Notes: generated from the letters alone by a model not told the origin. A stretch of 64,000 nucleotides of DNA from Verrucomicrobiaceae bacterium (GCA_027490195.1 JAIXYN010000024.1:1-64000), one strand, 5' to 3'; counted from the stretch's first letter, positions 18,351-26,795 are shown. Translations and numbers: made by a program.

Positions 18351-18674
18351 GACCATCTGCGTGCCGCCGATCGCCATGCGTGGCGGGCGGCCCTTCACAC
18401 GGCTGAGCGTGGCGCGCAGCGCCAGTGAGCCCAGCTGCGTCTGCGGGTTCCAGCCTTTGGGGGCCTTTTTCCCAGTACTGGTCCAAGGCATGCCATCGCT
18501 GATCCATTGCTGGCGATAATCATCGTAGCTGATGGACTTGTCATCGTCAGTGACTCCAAATTGAAATCCGCAGCAGGTGCAGATTTCCAGGGAGGCGCCG
18601 CCGGTGCGGTTGCGCGGCGGTTCTGCGAGCTTGTCGTAGCCGCAGACGGGGCAGAAGTTGAGGGTTGCTTTCAT
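18348..18674 (-). CDS. Small zinc-ribbon protein
   Basis: A 108-residue product from the start at 18674 (MKATLNFCPVCGYDKL); the frame is open to 18704. Cys8, Cys11, Cys32 and Cys35 (CPVC and CTCC) form a zinc ribbon of the type seen in small conserved bacterial proteins of unknown role. FGVTDDDKSISYDDYRQQW follows. The C-terminal half is basic. The stop codon TAG at 18348-18350 is formed by the end of the inverted-repeat element; before insertion it would have been TAA, so the protein is probably full length. Confidence 0.75.
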   Translation of the reverse strand: MKATLNFCPVCGYDKLAEPPRNRTGGASLEICTCCGFQFGVTDDDKSISYDDYRQQWISDGMPWTSTGKKAPKGWNPQTQLGSLALRATLSRVKGRPPRMAIGGTQMV

Positions 18675-18706
18675 GGTTGGTTTTTTGGAAGGTTGGCGGG
18701 GCATTT

Positions 18707-19456
18707 TCAGCGCGTGGAAAAACGGAGGTCGGCGGATTTCACCACGCGGCCCGGCTGACGTTGCCAGTAGGTGGGATTGTCCGGTTTAAAAAAGGTCTTG
18801 GTCCTGCCGGCACCGTTGTATGCAGCAAATACGCGTGTCGCGGGATCAAAGACGCGCAGTGTGCCGTCAGTTTCATCCAGCTTCATGGGCAGATTCTCAG
18901 CACGGGCGCGCTGCAGGAAGAGCCAGGCCTGTGCCGCGTAGTCATCCGGCGATTTGCTGGAGAAGTCGCGGCCATGACGGTCAAAGTGATCCTGCAATGA
19001 ATCGAGCCGGCCCCACGTCTGGCGCGTGGGTGGTGCTTGGGTGGGAACTTCTGCTGTAGATGCATTTGTTTTACCCGGTGTGATGACATCCAGCACACGT
19101 CTTATGAGTGAAGGCTGCGGTGCGGCGGCAGAGGCACCGCCTGCAGTGGTGAAGGTGCCGGTCGCCAGTTTCGTGCGCGCACTCCCAGCACTGAAATAAT
19201 ACGTGGTGGCAGGGGTCAGCTCTTCCAGCCGGATGCTATGCTCACGAGTCACCGCACCTTCGGCTTTGCGGTCGAGCACCGCTGCGTTCAGTCCATATTG
19301 CAATCGTGTGCCGCATTCCACATCCGTGCGCCATTGAATGATGGCCGTATTGGCTGTGGTCGTTGTCCGCGCTTCCCCGATCAATTCAACAGCATGAAGC
19401 TGCGTGCCGTGAAGACACGCGATGACGCAGACCAACCATTGAAAAATAGCTCTCAT
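18707..19456 (-). CDS. Secreted FN3-like protein with toxin-like C-terminal domain
   Basis: A 249-residue protein with a signal peptide (MRAIFQWLVCVIACLHGTQL). Residues about 23-105 look like a fibronectin III or purple-acid-phosphatase-type domain (IIQWRTDVECGTRLQYG, LTPATTYYFSAGS). A linker follows, then a C-terminal domain (about 160-245) with DHFDRHGRDFSSKSPDDYAA, AWLFLQRAR, DGTLRVFDPATRVFAAYN and KTFFKPD. This H-x3-HG ... D-x-Y ... TFFKP pattern recalls compact RNase-like domains at the tips of polymorphic toxins. No immunity gene is evident next door; the zinc-ribbon gene starts 32 bp downstream. Nuclease function is a hypothesis. Confidence 0.72.
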   Translation of the reverse strand: MRAIFQWLVCVIACLHGTQLHAVELIGEARTTTTANTAIIQWRTDVECGTRLQYGLNAAVLDRKAEGAVTREHSIRLEELTPATTYYFSAGSARTKLATGTFTTAGGASAAAPQPSLIRRVLDVITPGKTNASTAEVPTQAPPTRQTWGRLDSLQDHFDRHGRDFSSKSPDDYAAQAWLFLQRARAENLPMKLDETDGTLRVFDPATRVFAAYNGAGRTKTFFKPDNPTYWQRQPGRVVKSADLRFSTR

Positions 19457-19698
19457 AAAAAGTGTAAAACCAAATGCATCTATAGTGTGACAGTCTTAAG
19501 TGAAGAACGTTCAAATGGCATGGCTCATATGACATTCTCCATGCGCTCATCGCAAGGATGAGTCAACACACTCCGTCAGTTCTACATGAACTGCACTAAG
19601 CTAAAGGTTTATTTATTCGGTATAAGCCGGATGCTTACTACCGATGGGCGCCAGTGTCTTGCGGCAGGTTCGCCATTGGGCACTGTACTCCCTGAAAC
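19457..19698. other. Intergenic region upstream of FN3-toxin-like gene and downstream of galE
   Basis: No gene recognised in 242 bp. A perfect inverted repeat CAGTTC-TACAT-GAACTG lies at 19577-19593; it has no T run and could be a protein-binding site. The region should contain the minus-strand promoter for the FN3-like gene. Confidence 0.35.
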
Positions 19699-20703
19699 TC
19701 AATCTGAATACCGCCCATGCCGCTCTCCACTCATCCATCTCCATGCAGACTCAATATGCTCTCGTGGATCAGTATGCGCAGCCTGCCACTGAAGGATATC
19801 TTTAGCCAATTGAGGTTCTGCAATGAGTTCTGAGGGATCACCCGCTCGGCGCTCGCCATAGATCACAGGAATCTTTTTCCCGGTGACGGCTTCGGCCGTC
19901 GTGATGATCTCCTTCACGCTGAAGCCCCGGCCCGTGCCGAGATTCACGGCGACTGTTTCGCCGCCATTGCGCAAGTATTTCAATGCCAGCGCATGCGCCG
20001 ACGCGAGATCGCAGACATGGATATAATCACGGATGCAGGTGCCATCGGGCGTCGCATAGTCGGTGCCAAAGACGGTGATGTTCTCGATCTCACCTGCAGC
20101 GGCCATCAAAATACGCGGGATCAAATGCGTCTCGGGATTGTGATCCTCACCAATTTCGCCGCTGGGATGGCAGCCACTCGCATTGAAGTATCTCAGGAAG
20201 ACAGACTTCAGGCCCCAGGCGTTTCCGCAGTCACGCAGCACGCGCTCCAGCATCCATTTGCTGGCACCATACGGATTCACAGGTGCCTGCGGATGTGTTT
20301 CATCAATAGGAATGCGCACCGGGTCGCCATAGGTCGCGCAGGTGGAGGAAAAGATGAAGCGCTTGCAGCCATGGCGCTGCATGGCTTCGAGAAGCGTCAG
20401 CGGTGCCGCAAGATTGTTCCGGTAATACTTGAGCGGATCAGTCACTGACTCCCCCACATACGCAAAAGCGGCGAAATGCAGCACCGCTTCCGGCTTATGT
20501 TCAGCGAAAAGTTTTTCCATCAGTGCAGCATCGGCCATGTCGCCTTCCACAAAGGTCACGCGGTCCATCGGCAGCGCTTCACGATGTCCAAAGACAAGAT
20601 TGTCGAGCACCACCACACGTTCGTTTTGTTCCAGCAAATAACGTACGGTATGCGAGCCGATATATCCTGCGCCGCCAGTGATGAGAAGAGTTCCTTGTGA
20701 CAT
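19699..20703 (-). CDS. galE: UDP-glucose 4-epimerase
   Basis: A cytoplasmic SDR enzyme interconverting UDP-glucose and UDP-galactose with bound NAD. The start at 20703 (MSQGTLLITGGAGYIGSHTV) puts the Rossmann motif GGAGYIG at residues 10-16; the frame is open to 20742, but the extra 13 residues are not typical. FIFSSTCATYG gives the catalytic serine strand and NPYGASKWMLE the YxxxK pair. IREYIHV-type (CIRDYIHVCDLASAHALAL) and the C-terminal GDPSELIAEP also match GalE. Length about 334 is normal. It stands apart from other sugar genes here. Confidence 0.95.
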   Translation of the reverse strand: MSQGTLLITGGAGYIGSHTVRYLLEQNERVVVLDNLVFGHREALPMDRVTFVEGDMADAALMEKLFAEHKPEAVLHFAAFAYVGESVTDPLKYYRNNLAAPLTLLEAMQRHGCKRFIFSSTCATYGDPVRIPIDETHPQAPVNPYGASKWMLERVLRDCGNAWGLKSVFLRYFNASGCHPSGEIGEDHNPETHLIPRILMAAAGEIENITVFGTDYATPDGTCIRDYIHVCDLASAHALALKYLRNGGETVAVNLGTGRGFSVKEIITTAEAVTGKKIPVIYGERRAGDPSELIAEPQLAKDILQWQAAHTDPREHIESAWRWMSGERHGRYSD

Positions 20704-20779
20704 TGGGGAAATACAGCAGTCGTAGAGGCCGCTGCCAAACAAAGATTGTCTTAAATTTCCCTGAGTAAATGGCCAGGGC

Positions 20780-20989
20780 CTACTTTTCTTCCTGCTGCTT
20801 ATTTTCCAGGGTCGCCTTCAAACCCTCCATTTCCGTGCGCATCCGTTGCGTCTGTCCATTCACCCGCTCCTTCAGTGTTTTCAAGACATCACGGCTGTTC
20901 TTGTTGAAAAGCACCAGCACGATCATGCCGATAAACAGCAGCCAGCCCGGGCCGGGCAGGAATTTACGACTGGGAGTTGAGGTGCTCAT
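20780..20989 (-). CDS. Small single-pass membrane protein
   Basis: 69 residues with one transmembrane helix (WLLFIGMIVLVLFN, about 16-29) and a charged, probably coiled-coil tail to the end. No family recognised. Its ATG overlaps the stop of the preceding PVC dehydrogenase gene (ATGA at 20986-20989), so it is likely translated in coupling with it and may anchor or accompany that protein. Confidence 0.65.
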   Translation of the reverse strand: MSTSTPSRKFLPGPGWLLFIGMIVLVLFNKNSRDVLKTLKERVNGQTQRMRTEMEGLKATLENKQQEEK

Positions 20990-23826
20990 GGCGCTTTGGG
21001 CAGTGAAACTTGCACCGGATGCATCAAATAGGCAATGAGATCGCGCACTTGATCAGGCTGAAAGGCCAGCAGCAAACCCTCGGGCATCATCGACATCGGC
21101 GACGTCTGCTGCTTCACGATGTCCGCGCGGTCCAGGGTCAGCGTTTCAGTCATCGTGCGCAGCGTCAGCGTGCGCGCGTTCGATTCCGTGACGACACCAT
21201 TCAGCAAACGGCCATCCTTGTGCGTCAGCAGGCTCATGCGGAAGTCCGCACTCACCACCCCGCTCGGATCCGCAATGTTTTCCAGCAGGTAGTCCAGGTT
21301 GGCTCGTCCTGAGCCCGTCAGATCCGGCCCGATCTTACCGCCCTGTCCGTACATCATATGGCACGAGCCGCACACCGCCGTGAAAAGCATCCGCCCCTGG
21401 CTCAGATTCGCCTTCGCCAGCGTGGCCGGAGTGAGCTGCTTCTTCACCTTCTCGATCAGTTCCTTCTTGTCCGCCGCCGACTCCCTCAGTTCACCCCACA
21501 CTTCCACCAGTTCCTTGGACAGCGCCTCATCTTTAAAGGCATTGATCTGCCGTGCGTGAAACGCGCTCAAGTCAGCCCGTGGTATTCTGCCAGCGGCCAT
21601 TTCTTTGAGCAGCACTTTCGCAAAGGCCGGGCGCGAGACCAATGCATCAATGACAGTTGGTCGGTCACCCGGGGAGAATTTGCGATACGTGGCGGCGAGC
21701 TTCTGCCCGATCTCAGGATCATCAAACAGCGCCAGCCCACGCACCGCGATCACGTTTAGTCCGCGCACCTCCAGCAGTTGCGTGCAGATCGCCCGCAGAT
21801 CATCCGGCTTGTTTTCAATCAGCGTCTTCAGCGCCGACTCCCTCGCAGACAAATCACCCTTCTCATCCAGCGCCAGCTTCTTCACATCATCCAGCGCCCT
21901 CCCATCCCCAAACAAGATGCTAAGCTCCTGAATGTACGTTGTTCGGGCTTTAGCCCGTTCTGGATCCGTTGTGTGTATTGTAGTCCCGGCTTTAGCCGGT
22001 TCTGGTGCGCCTGCCGCCAGCTTTACAAACCCATCCCACGCCTCCGGCTTCGCCGCCTTGCGGATGCCCTTAAACGCATCCGCCATGCCACCCAAAATAT
22101 CTTCCACCTGCCCAGCCTTAGCTTGCGCCAGCAACGAATTCAGCGCCTCCGGCTGCGTAGCCAGACTCCGCGCCACCCACCTCAGCGTCTTCGGCCACGT
22201 GCAATCCTTCGCCAGCTTCACCAGCGCTGAAGGGTCTTCCTTCGCCAGCGGGCTGATCCCATACCACACCAAGTAGGGCAAAAACGGGTCATTCGCATCT
22301 TCCGCATGGGCCAGCAGCGCCGCACCCAGTTCAGCTCGCTTCGCCACCGGCAGGCGCTGGAGCGTGGAAGCGAGCGTAAGGCGGACAAAGGACGACTTTT
22401 CATCCTTGGCCAGTTTGACCGCATCAAACATCAGTTCAGGATAAACCGCGTGCGCCATCGGCCCCGTGATCGCATCAATCGGCGAGAACTGCGTCAGCTC
22501 ACGGATCGCCAAAGTACGCGCATGCTCGTCAGCCGAATTCAGATCCGCCTTCGGCCACGCCTTGCGCCACGCAAACGGCACCTCCGGCTTCTTCACCTCA
22601 CCATAGCTCACTCGGAAAATCCTCCCGCTCGTGCGGTGCACACCCGTCGAGTCATGGCATTCCCCCGTGTCGCTCCAGTCCAAAATGAACCCGCTGCCAT
22701 CCGGCCCCGTGCTGATCTCAATGCCGCGAAACCACGGATCATCACTCAGAAACACATCCGGCTCATGCCTGCCCACATAGCCGCTCCCGTTGCGCTCCAG
22801 CCGTTCCACATTCGCACGGCGCCCATGCATGTTCAGCGTGAAAAGCTTGCCACGATATTCCACCGGCCACTGCTCCCCTTGATAAATCATCATCCCAATG
22901 TGCGCATGCCCACCACCCAGGCTGTTCGCCTTGCCTCCTCGGGATTCCGTCCAGCTTCCACTCCGGTCGTAGTGGTAATGATCCGCGATGGTATCCAGCT
23001 TCTCATACACAAAGGGATTCTCTTTACTGGAGTCCACCAGATGCGCCCCATGCATCAGATGCCACAGATGCCCCGTCACAGTGTTGATGAAAAACATCTC
23101 ACCATTCGCATCCCAGTCATGCCCCCAGGGGTTCGTCGTTCCGTGCGTCAGCACCTCCACGATCTTCTTCTCAGGGTGATAGCGCCAGATCCCCCCCTTC
23201 ATCGGCACACGCTTCTCATCCGGCGTTCCCGGCACCCCCAGCCTGCCAGGGCATGAGTGCCCGCAGCGCCCATACAGCCACCCATCCGGGCTAAAGCGCA
23301 ACCCATTGGCAAAGTTGTGGTAGTTGTCCTTTGCCACGGTGAATCCGTCCATCACCACCTCCGGCTCACCATCCGGAATGTCATCATGGTTGCGGTCCGG
23401 AATAAAAAGCACCTGCGGCGGGCACATCAGCCATACCCCGTCACGACCCACCTCCACGCTCGTCAGCATCTGCACGTCCTCCGTGAAAACCTTGCGCGTC
23501 TCCGCCACCCCATCCCAGTCCTTGTCTTCGAGAATGATCACCCGGTCCTTCAGCCCCAGATCAAACCGCTTCGCCCTTTCCGCATACGTGTAGTTCTCCG
23601 CCACCCACATCCTCCCACGCGCATCCCACGCCATGCCGATCGGATTCTGCACCTCCGGCTCCGCCGCAAACAGCGTCGCCTTAAACCCCTTCGGCACCTT
23701 CAGCATCTTCAGCGCCTCCTTCGCCGGCGTCGGCTGCGGATTCCCCGGATCACTGTTGTACAGCGCAGGAAACTCCGCAGCAGCGGCAAACGACGAAAAA
23801 ACAAGGGCAAGCAATGCAGGCTTCAT
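20986..23826 (-). CDS. PVC-type membrane-bound dehydrogenase with HEAT and haem domains
   Basis: About 946 residues from the ATG at 23826, giving a signal peptide (MKPALLALVFSSFAAAAEF); the codon at 23835 is TTG. The N-terminal half is the PVC membrane-bound dehydrogenase propeller (FKATLFAAEPEVQNPIGMAW, WVAENYTYAER), related to quinoprotein sugar dehydrogenases. The middle is HEAT-like. The C-terminus is the PVC haem-binding domain with CGSCHMMYGQGGKIGPDLTG. Such proteins are thought to oxidise sugars in the periplasm and pass electrons through haem c; the substrate is unknown. Unusually, two hairpin repeats lie in frame at 21944-22005, encoding a linker with EPAKAGTTIHTTDPERAKA. Confidence 0.92.
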   Translation of the reverse strand: MKPALLALVFSSFAAAAEFPALYNSDPGNPQPTPAKEALKMLKVPKGFKATLFAAEPEVQNPIGMAWDARGRMWVAENYTYAERAKRFDLGLKDRVIILEDKDWDGVAETRKVFTEDVQMLTSVEVGRDGVWLMCPPQVLFIPDRNHDDIPDGEPEVVMDGFTVAKDNYHNFANGLRFSPDGWLYGRCGHSCPGRLGVPGTPDEKRVPMKGGIWRYHPEKKIVEVLTHGTTNPWGHDWDANGEMFFINTVTGHLWHLMHGAHLVDSSKENPFVYEKLDTIADHYHYDRSGSWTESRGGKANSLGGGHAHIGMMIYQGEQWPVEYRGKLFTLNMHGRRANVERLERNGSGYVGRHEPDVFLSDDPWFRGIEISTGPDGSGFILDWSDTGECHDSTGVHRTSGRIFRVSYGEVKKPEVPFAWRKAWPKADLNSADEHARTLAIRELTQFSPIDAITGPMAHAVYPELMFDAVKLAKDEKSSFVRLTLASTLQRLPVAKRAELGAALLAHAEDANDPFLPYLVWYGISPLAKEDPSALVKLAKDCTWPKTLRWVARSLATQPEALNSLLAQAKAGQVEDILGGMADAFKGIRKAAKPEAWDGFVKLAAGAPEPAKAGTTIHTTDPERAKARTTYIQELSILFGDGRALDDVKKLALDEKGDLSARESALKTLIENKPDDLRAICTQLLEVRGLNVIAVRGLALFDDPEIGQKLAATYRKFSPGDRPTVIDALVSRPAFAKVLLKEMAAGRIPRADLSAFHARQINAFKDEALSKELVEVWGELRESAADKKELIEKVKKQLTPATLAKANLSQGRMLFTAVCGSCHMMYGQGGKIGPDLTGSGRANLDYLLENIADPSGVVSADFRMSLLTHKDGRLLNGVVTESNARTLTLRTMTETLTLDRADIVKQQTSPMSMMPEGLLLAFQPDQVRDLIAYLMHPVQVSLPKAP
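21944..22005. repeat. Two REP-like hairpin repeats inside a coding sequence
   Basis: Copy 1: CGGGC-TTTA-GCCCG followed by TTCTGG (21944-21963). Copy 2: CCGGC-TTTA-GCCGG followed by TTCTGG (21986-22005). The stem pairs change together while the TTTA loop and 3' TTCTGG stay fixed. A third copy lies at 24822-24841. Both copies are in frame in the dehydrogenase gene. Confidence 0.7.
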
Positions 23827-23950
23827 GGAATCCAAAGCCTATGGCGAACTGATACTCTGACAAGACCCTCCACAAATTATTAATCCGGCCTAATGCCAGC
23901 ACCCGCCACCCCTTACACACACGACACCACGTATGCCTCATTCATTGGGC

Positions 23951-23987
23951 ATTATTTCGTCATTCCTCATTCTGGTTTCGACATTGC
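23951..23987. repeat. Dispersed intergenic repeat, copy 2
   Basis: Matches 13124-13160 over TTCGTCATTCCTCATTCTG and a following TTTCG-CATT. It lies between the stop of the TauE/SafE gene and the start of the dehydrogenase gene (both minus strand). Confidence 0.55.
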
Positions 23988-23991
23988 CGTC

Positions 23992-24759
23992 TCACCCCCG
24001 GATCAACCACACCGCCGCAAACGCCGTCAGCCAAAACAGCACATTCTCAAACACCTTCTGCGGCAGCCGCTTCAAAATCCACCACCCCAGCAGCACCCCC
24101 AGCACCACACACGGCATCAGTGTCAGATTCGTCATCAGCGACCTCGGATTGATGATCCCCAGATCCGTGCTGAACGGCACCTTGAACAAATTAATAAACA
24201 GGAAGAACCGGCTGAACACCCCCAGGTGCTCCTTCTTCTCCAGATGCTGCGCCAGCAGATACACCGTCATCACCGGCCCCGCCGCATTCGCCAGCATCGT
24301 CACCACCCCCGCCAGAAACCCCATTCCCCAGGTGAACACCTTGTGCTCCGTCAGAGCCAGGAAGTCCTCCCTCCTCTTGTTCAGCACCCAGTTAAAGATC
24401 AGCAGCACAATGATGATCCAGCCGATCACCACGCGCGCCATCGAGTTGTCAAACTTGCCGAGCAGAAACCACCCCACCACCACCCCCGCAATCGCCGGCG
24501 GCACCATCGGCACAATGCGCCTCCAGCTCCCCCCCTTGCGGTTGATGATGTAGCCCATGAAATCCGCCGCGATCAACATCGGCAAGATCACCCCCACCGA
24601 CTGCTTCGCCCCAAAGATCTGCGCCATCAGCACCACGTTCAGCGTCGAAGTCCCTGCCAGTCCCGCCTTCGACATCCCGATGCACATCGCCCCCAGCGCC
24701 GCGAGCACAAGCATCCAGGTGTCAGCGGGCAGCAGCGTATGTTCAGTGAGCCAGTTCAT
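23992..24759 (-). CDS. TauE/SafE-family membrane permease
   Basis: About 255 residues from the start at 24759 (MNWLTEHTLLPADTWMLV). The frame is open to 24939, but the extra part crosses a hairpin repeat at 24822 and is probably not translated. Seven to eight hydrophobic helices and the family pattern GMSKAGLAGTSTLNVVLMA near residue 30 and GMGFLAGVVTMLANAAGPV near 165 identify the sulfite exporter TauE/SafE family (export or uptake of organosulfur or sulfur anions across the inner membrane). The substrate cannot be stated. Confidence 0.88.
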   Translation of the reverse strand: MNWLTEHTLLPADTWMLVLAALGAMCIGMSKAGLAGTSTLNVVLMAQIFGAKQSVGVILPMLIAADFMGYIINRKGGSWRRIVPMVPPAIAGVVVGWFLLGKFDNSMARVVIGWIIIVLLIFNWVLNKRREDFLALTEHKVFTWGMGFLAGVVTMLANAAGPVMTVYLLAQHLEKKEHLGVFSRFFLFINLFKVPFSTDLGIINPRSLMTNLTLMPCVVLGVLLGWWILKRLPQKVFENVLFWLTAFAAVWLIRG

Positions 24760-24821
24760 TCGGGCCGGGATGAATGCCGCAAGCCGCATCCCCGACAAGC
24801 ACGGATTTATTAAAGTACTAT

Positions 24822-24841
24822 CGAGCTTTAGCTCGTTCTGG
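24822..24841. repeat. REP-like hairpin repeat, third copy
   Basis: CGAGC-TTTA-GCTCG followed by TTCTGG, the same layout as the two copies at 21944-22005 with a different but self-complementary stem. It lies just upstream of the preferred start of the TauE/SafE gene. Confidence 0.65.
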
Positions 24842-25107
24842 AAACGCCGCCCTCCCAGCGCCAGCCAGCCCATTTTAAGTAGCAAGACTGCAAAAGAATC
24901 CTTTTCCGCAGAACGAAAGAAGGTCGTGACTGCTTTCAACGGCTCCCCGACCGAGCGTTGCCAATAAGCGTATCAATCCCATGCCCCCTCCATGAGGACA
25001 CAACGTGAAGTAGTCCACACTCTCCGAGTGCGGTTCCCAGCGCACACACCTGCTCACCTAGCGTACAAGACCATCGATACCTTTCTTCGCAGGCTCCCCC
25101 GTTTTGA

Positions 25108-25253
25108 AGCGCGTAGCGCTGACGTAACGGTAGCCGTGGGCGCCAGCCCACGGAACCGCGCCAACCATGTGAGCATCGTGGTCCTTGATTTGATCCCGGA
25201 GGGATCACAGCTGGTAGCCAGGGATAAGCTCGCGTAGCGAGCGCCATCCCTGG
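25108..25253. repeat. Cluster of four short perfect hairpins
   Basis: AGCGC-GTA-GCGCT (25108-25120), CCGTGGGC-GCCA-GCCCACGG (25134-25153), GATCCC-GGA-GGGATC (25192-25206), and a nested hairpin CCAGGGAT...ATCCCTGG (25218-25253) enclosing GCTCGC-GTA-GCGAGC. This density in 146 bp is far beyond the rest of the window and suggests a composite REP-type repeat. The surrounding stretch 24940-25260 holds no recognised gene. Confidence 0.65.
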
Positions 25254-25262
25254 ATAAACGGG

Positions 25263-25784
25263 TGCCCTCCGAAAAGCAAACCCATCGCCTTCTTCATACA
25301 CCGTGCCCTCCAGCAGCGTCTCCCCGTCCTGCCGATGCAGTCTCTGCACATCGCCATGCACAAATGCAGTTCCAAAGCTCCCAAGCCAGCGACCGCTTCT
25401 CCATCAACACAAACTCAGCAGCCCGCCCTCCGTGTCATTCACCGTCGCGCTCCACAGCGCCGTCTCAGCATCTCCAAGCGGCTCAATGCTCTCGAACTCA
25501 CGCCTCATCTGCGTCGCTATCACAGACCACCCCGCCTCATCCTCGGCATGCAACTCACAGCGCCGGTTGAAAATTTCAGCCGCTTCTTGCTGTGCGAGTG
25601 GGGCGGCACGTTGGGCCGCATCTAAAAAGCTGGAAATCACCAGAGAATGTCCGCGGTGTCCAATGTGCCAACAGTGCCTCAGACTGCCTGCCGAACCGTC
25701 GGAGGATAGCTCAGTAAAGTAAAACCAGACTCGGTCATGACCATCATGCAGCCTCTGCGTTCTCCAAATCTCTGCAGTGCAAAA
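25263..25784 (-). pseudogene. Decayed gene of unknown family
   Basis: One minus-strand frame reads like real protein for about 170 codons: RVWFYFTELSSDGSAGSLRH, GHRGHSLVISSFLDAAQRAA, ELHAEDEAGWSVIATQMR, DAETALWSATVNDTEGG, then after an in-frame TGA at 25404-25406 it continues with FGTAFVHGDVQRLHRQDGET and LLEGTVYEEGDGFAFRR. No ATG opens the upstream part, where a TGA lies at 25785-25787, and the downstream end runs into the hairpin cluster. I do not recognise the family. The stop and the missing ends argue for a decayed gene; a stop created by sequencing error is the alternative. Confidence 0.5.
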
Positions 25785-25821
25785 TCAACGCTTCCCAAGA
25801 ACGGCACAGCATCTGCGTCTG

Positions 25822-25849
25822 AATCATTTTACCCTCAATCATTTTACCC
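25822..25849. repeat. Short tandem repeat, two copies
   Basis: AATCATTTTACCC occurs twice with a 15 bp period (25822-25834 and 25837-25849) in the gap between the decayed gene and the cytochrome gene. An AT-rich direct repeat; a protein-binding site or a remnant repeat are both possible. Confidence 0.45.
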
Positions 25850-25930
25850 AATTTCTGCAGTTCAAGTCACAGTGGGTGTAAAAGAGAGCCCACCTGCGAA
25901 ATCACGACCCCAAAACCTTCCCGCTCAAAC

Positions 25931-26662
25931 TCACCTTCCCGCGCTCTCAAACGGACTGCCTTCAATGATCTGCTTTTTCTGTTCTTCCTGAGTGGCCGCC
26001 GGATCAGGATTCAGCGTCATGATATACGCCACCACATCCCGCAGCATCTGCTCGTCTTCAATGAACAGCGTCGTCATCTGCACCATCTTCGCTCCGTTCA
26101 CATCATTCTTCACCGCACCACGCTTCCCAGACTTAAACTTCTTCAGCTGCTCCTCCAGATACCAGCCCTGACGCCCAATCAGCGGCGGACTCCCAAACGC
26201 CATCTCCCCGCTCGCGTTATACCGATGGCACTCCATGCACCTCTCCTGAAACAGACGCATGCCCTCCTGCGGATTCGTGTTCGCCATTTCCCGGTCCTTG
26301 CCCACCGGCACCTTGATGGGCATCTTTTCAACATGGGCCACCACGGCCTTGACCTGCTCCGGCTGCAGCCCTTTCGCGACCGCCGCCATCATGAACGACT
26401 GCGGATCCGCCGCATCATGTCCCCGCCTGCCTTCCCGCAAATTCGCAAACTGCGTGTTCACATACCATGATGGCATCCCGGCAATAGAGGGCGATTTGAG
26501 CTCCACCTTGCCTTCACCAGCCGTGCCATGGCATTGCGCACACACAGTCTGGAAAATCGTCTTCCCATCCGCAGCCTTGGTAGTGATCACCGGATCAGCG
26601 GCATGCACCACTCCGCCGATGCTGAGTAGCATGACTGCGAGTTGGCTGTGGAAAGTCTTCAT
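25931..26662 (-). CDS. Dihaem cytochrome c (cytochrome c4-like)
   Basis: About 243 residues from the start at 26662 (MKTFHSQLAVMLLSIGGVVHA, a signal peptide); the frame is open to 26890, but that part is implausible. Two class I c-type haem sites: TVCAQCHGTAGEGK near residue 40 and ERCMECHRYNASGE near 140, each followed by a distal methionine region (MPSWYVNTQF; MVQMTTLFI). Two tandem domains of about 100 residues are the cytochrome c4 layout. It is a periplasmic electron carrier; its partner oxidase or dehydrogenase is not adjacent, though a PVC dehydrogenase lies 2.1 kb away. Confidence 0.9.
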   Translation of the reverse strand: MKTFHSQLAVMLLSIGGVVHAADPVITTKAADGKTIFQTVCAQCHGTAGEGKVELKSPSIAGMPSWYVNTQFANLREGRRGHDAADPQSFMMAAVAKGLQPEQVKAVVAHVEKMPIKVPVGKDREMANTNPQEGMRLFQERCMECHRYNASGEMAFGSPPLIGRQGWYLEEQLKKFKSGKRGAVKNDVNGAKMVQMTTLFIEDEQMLRDVVAYIMTLNPDPAATQEEQKKQIIEGSPFESAGR

Positions 26663-26795
26663 GGCCCAAAAAACGCCATAAGTTGCACATGGGTTACAAC
26701 AATGCGGCAAACACCCCCTTCTTTGCCAAATCCGACACACTCCATGACAATTTTGTCCTGCTTGCGCGCCTAACCTGGCTGTGCCTTTTTGCCCC

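Noticed and set aside
18163-18507. 114-codon minus-strand frame through the inverted-repeat element
   Set aside because: It overlaps both the element and the zinc-ribbon gene and has no protein-like features.
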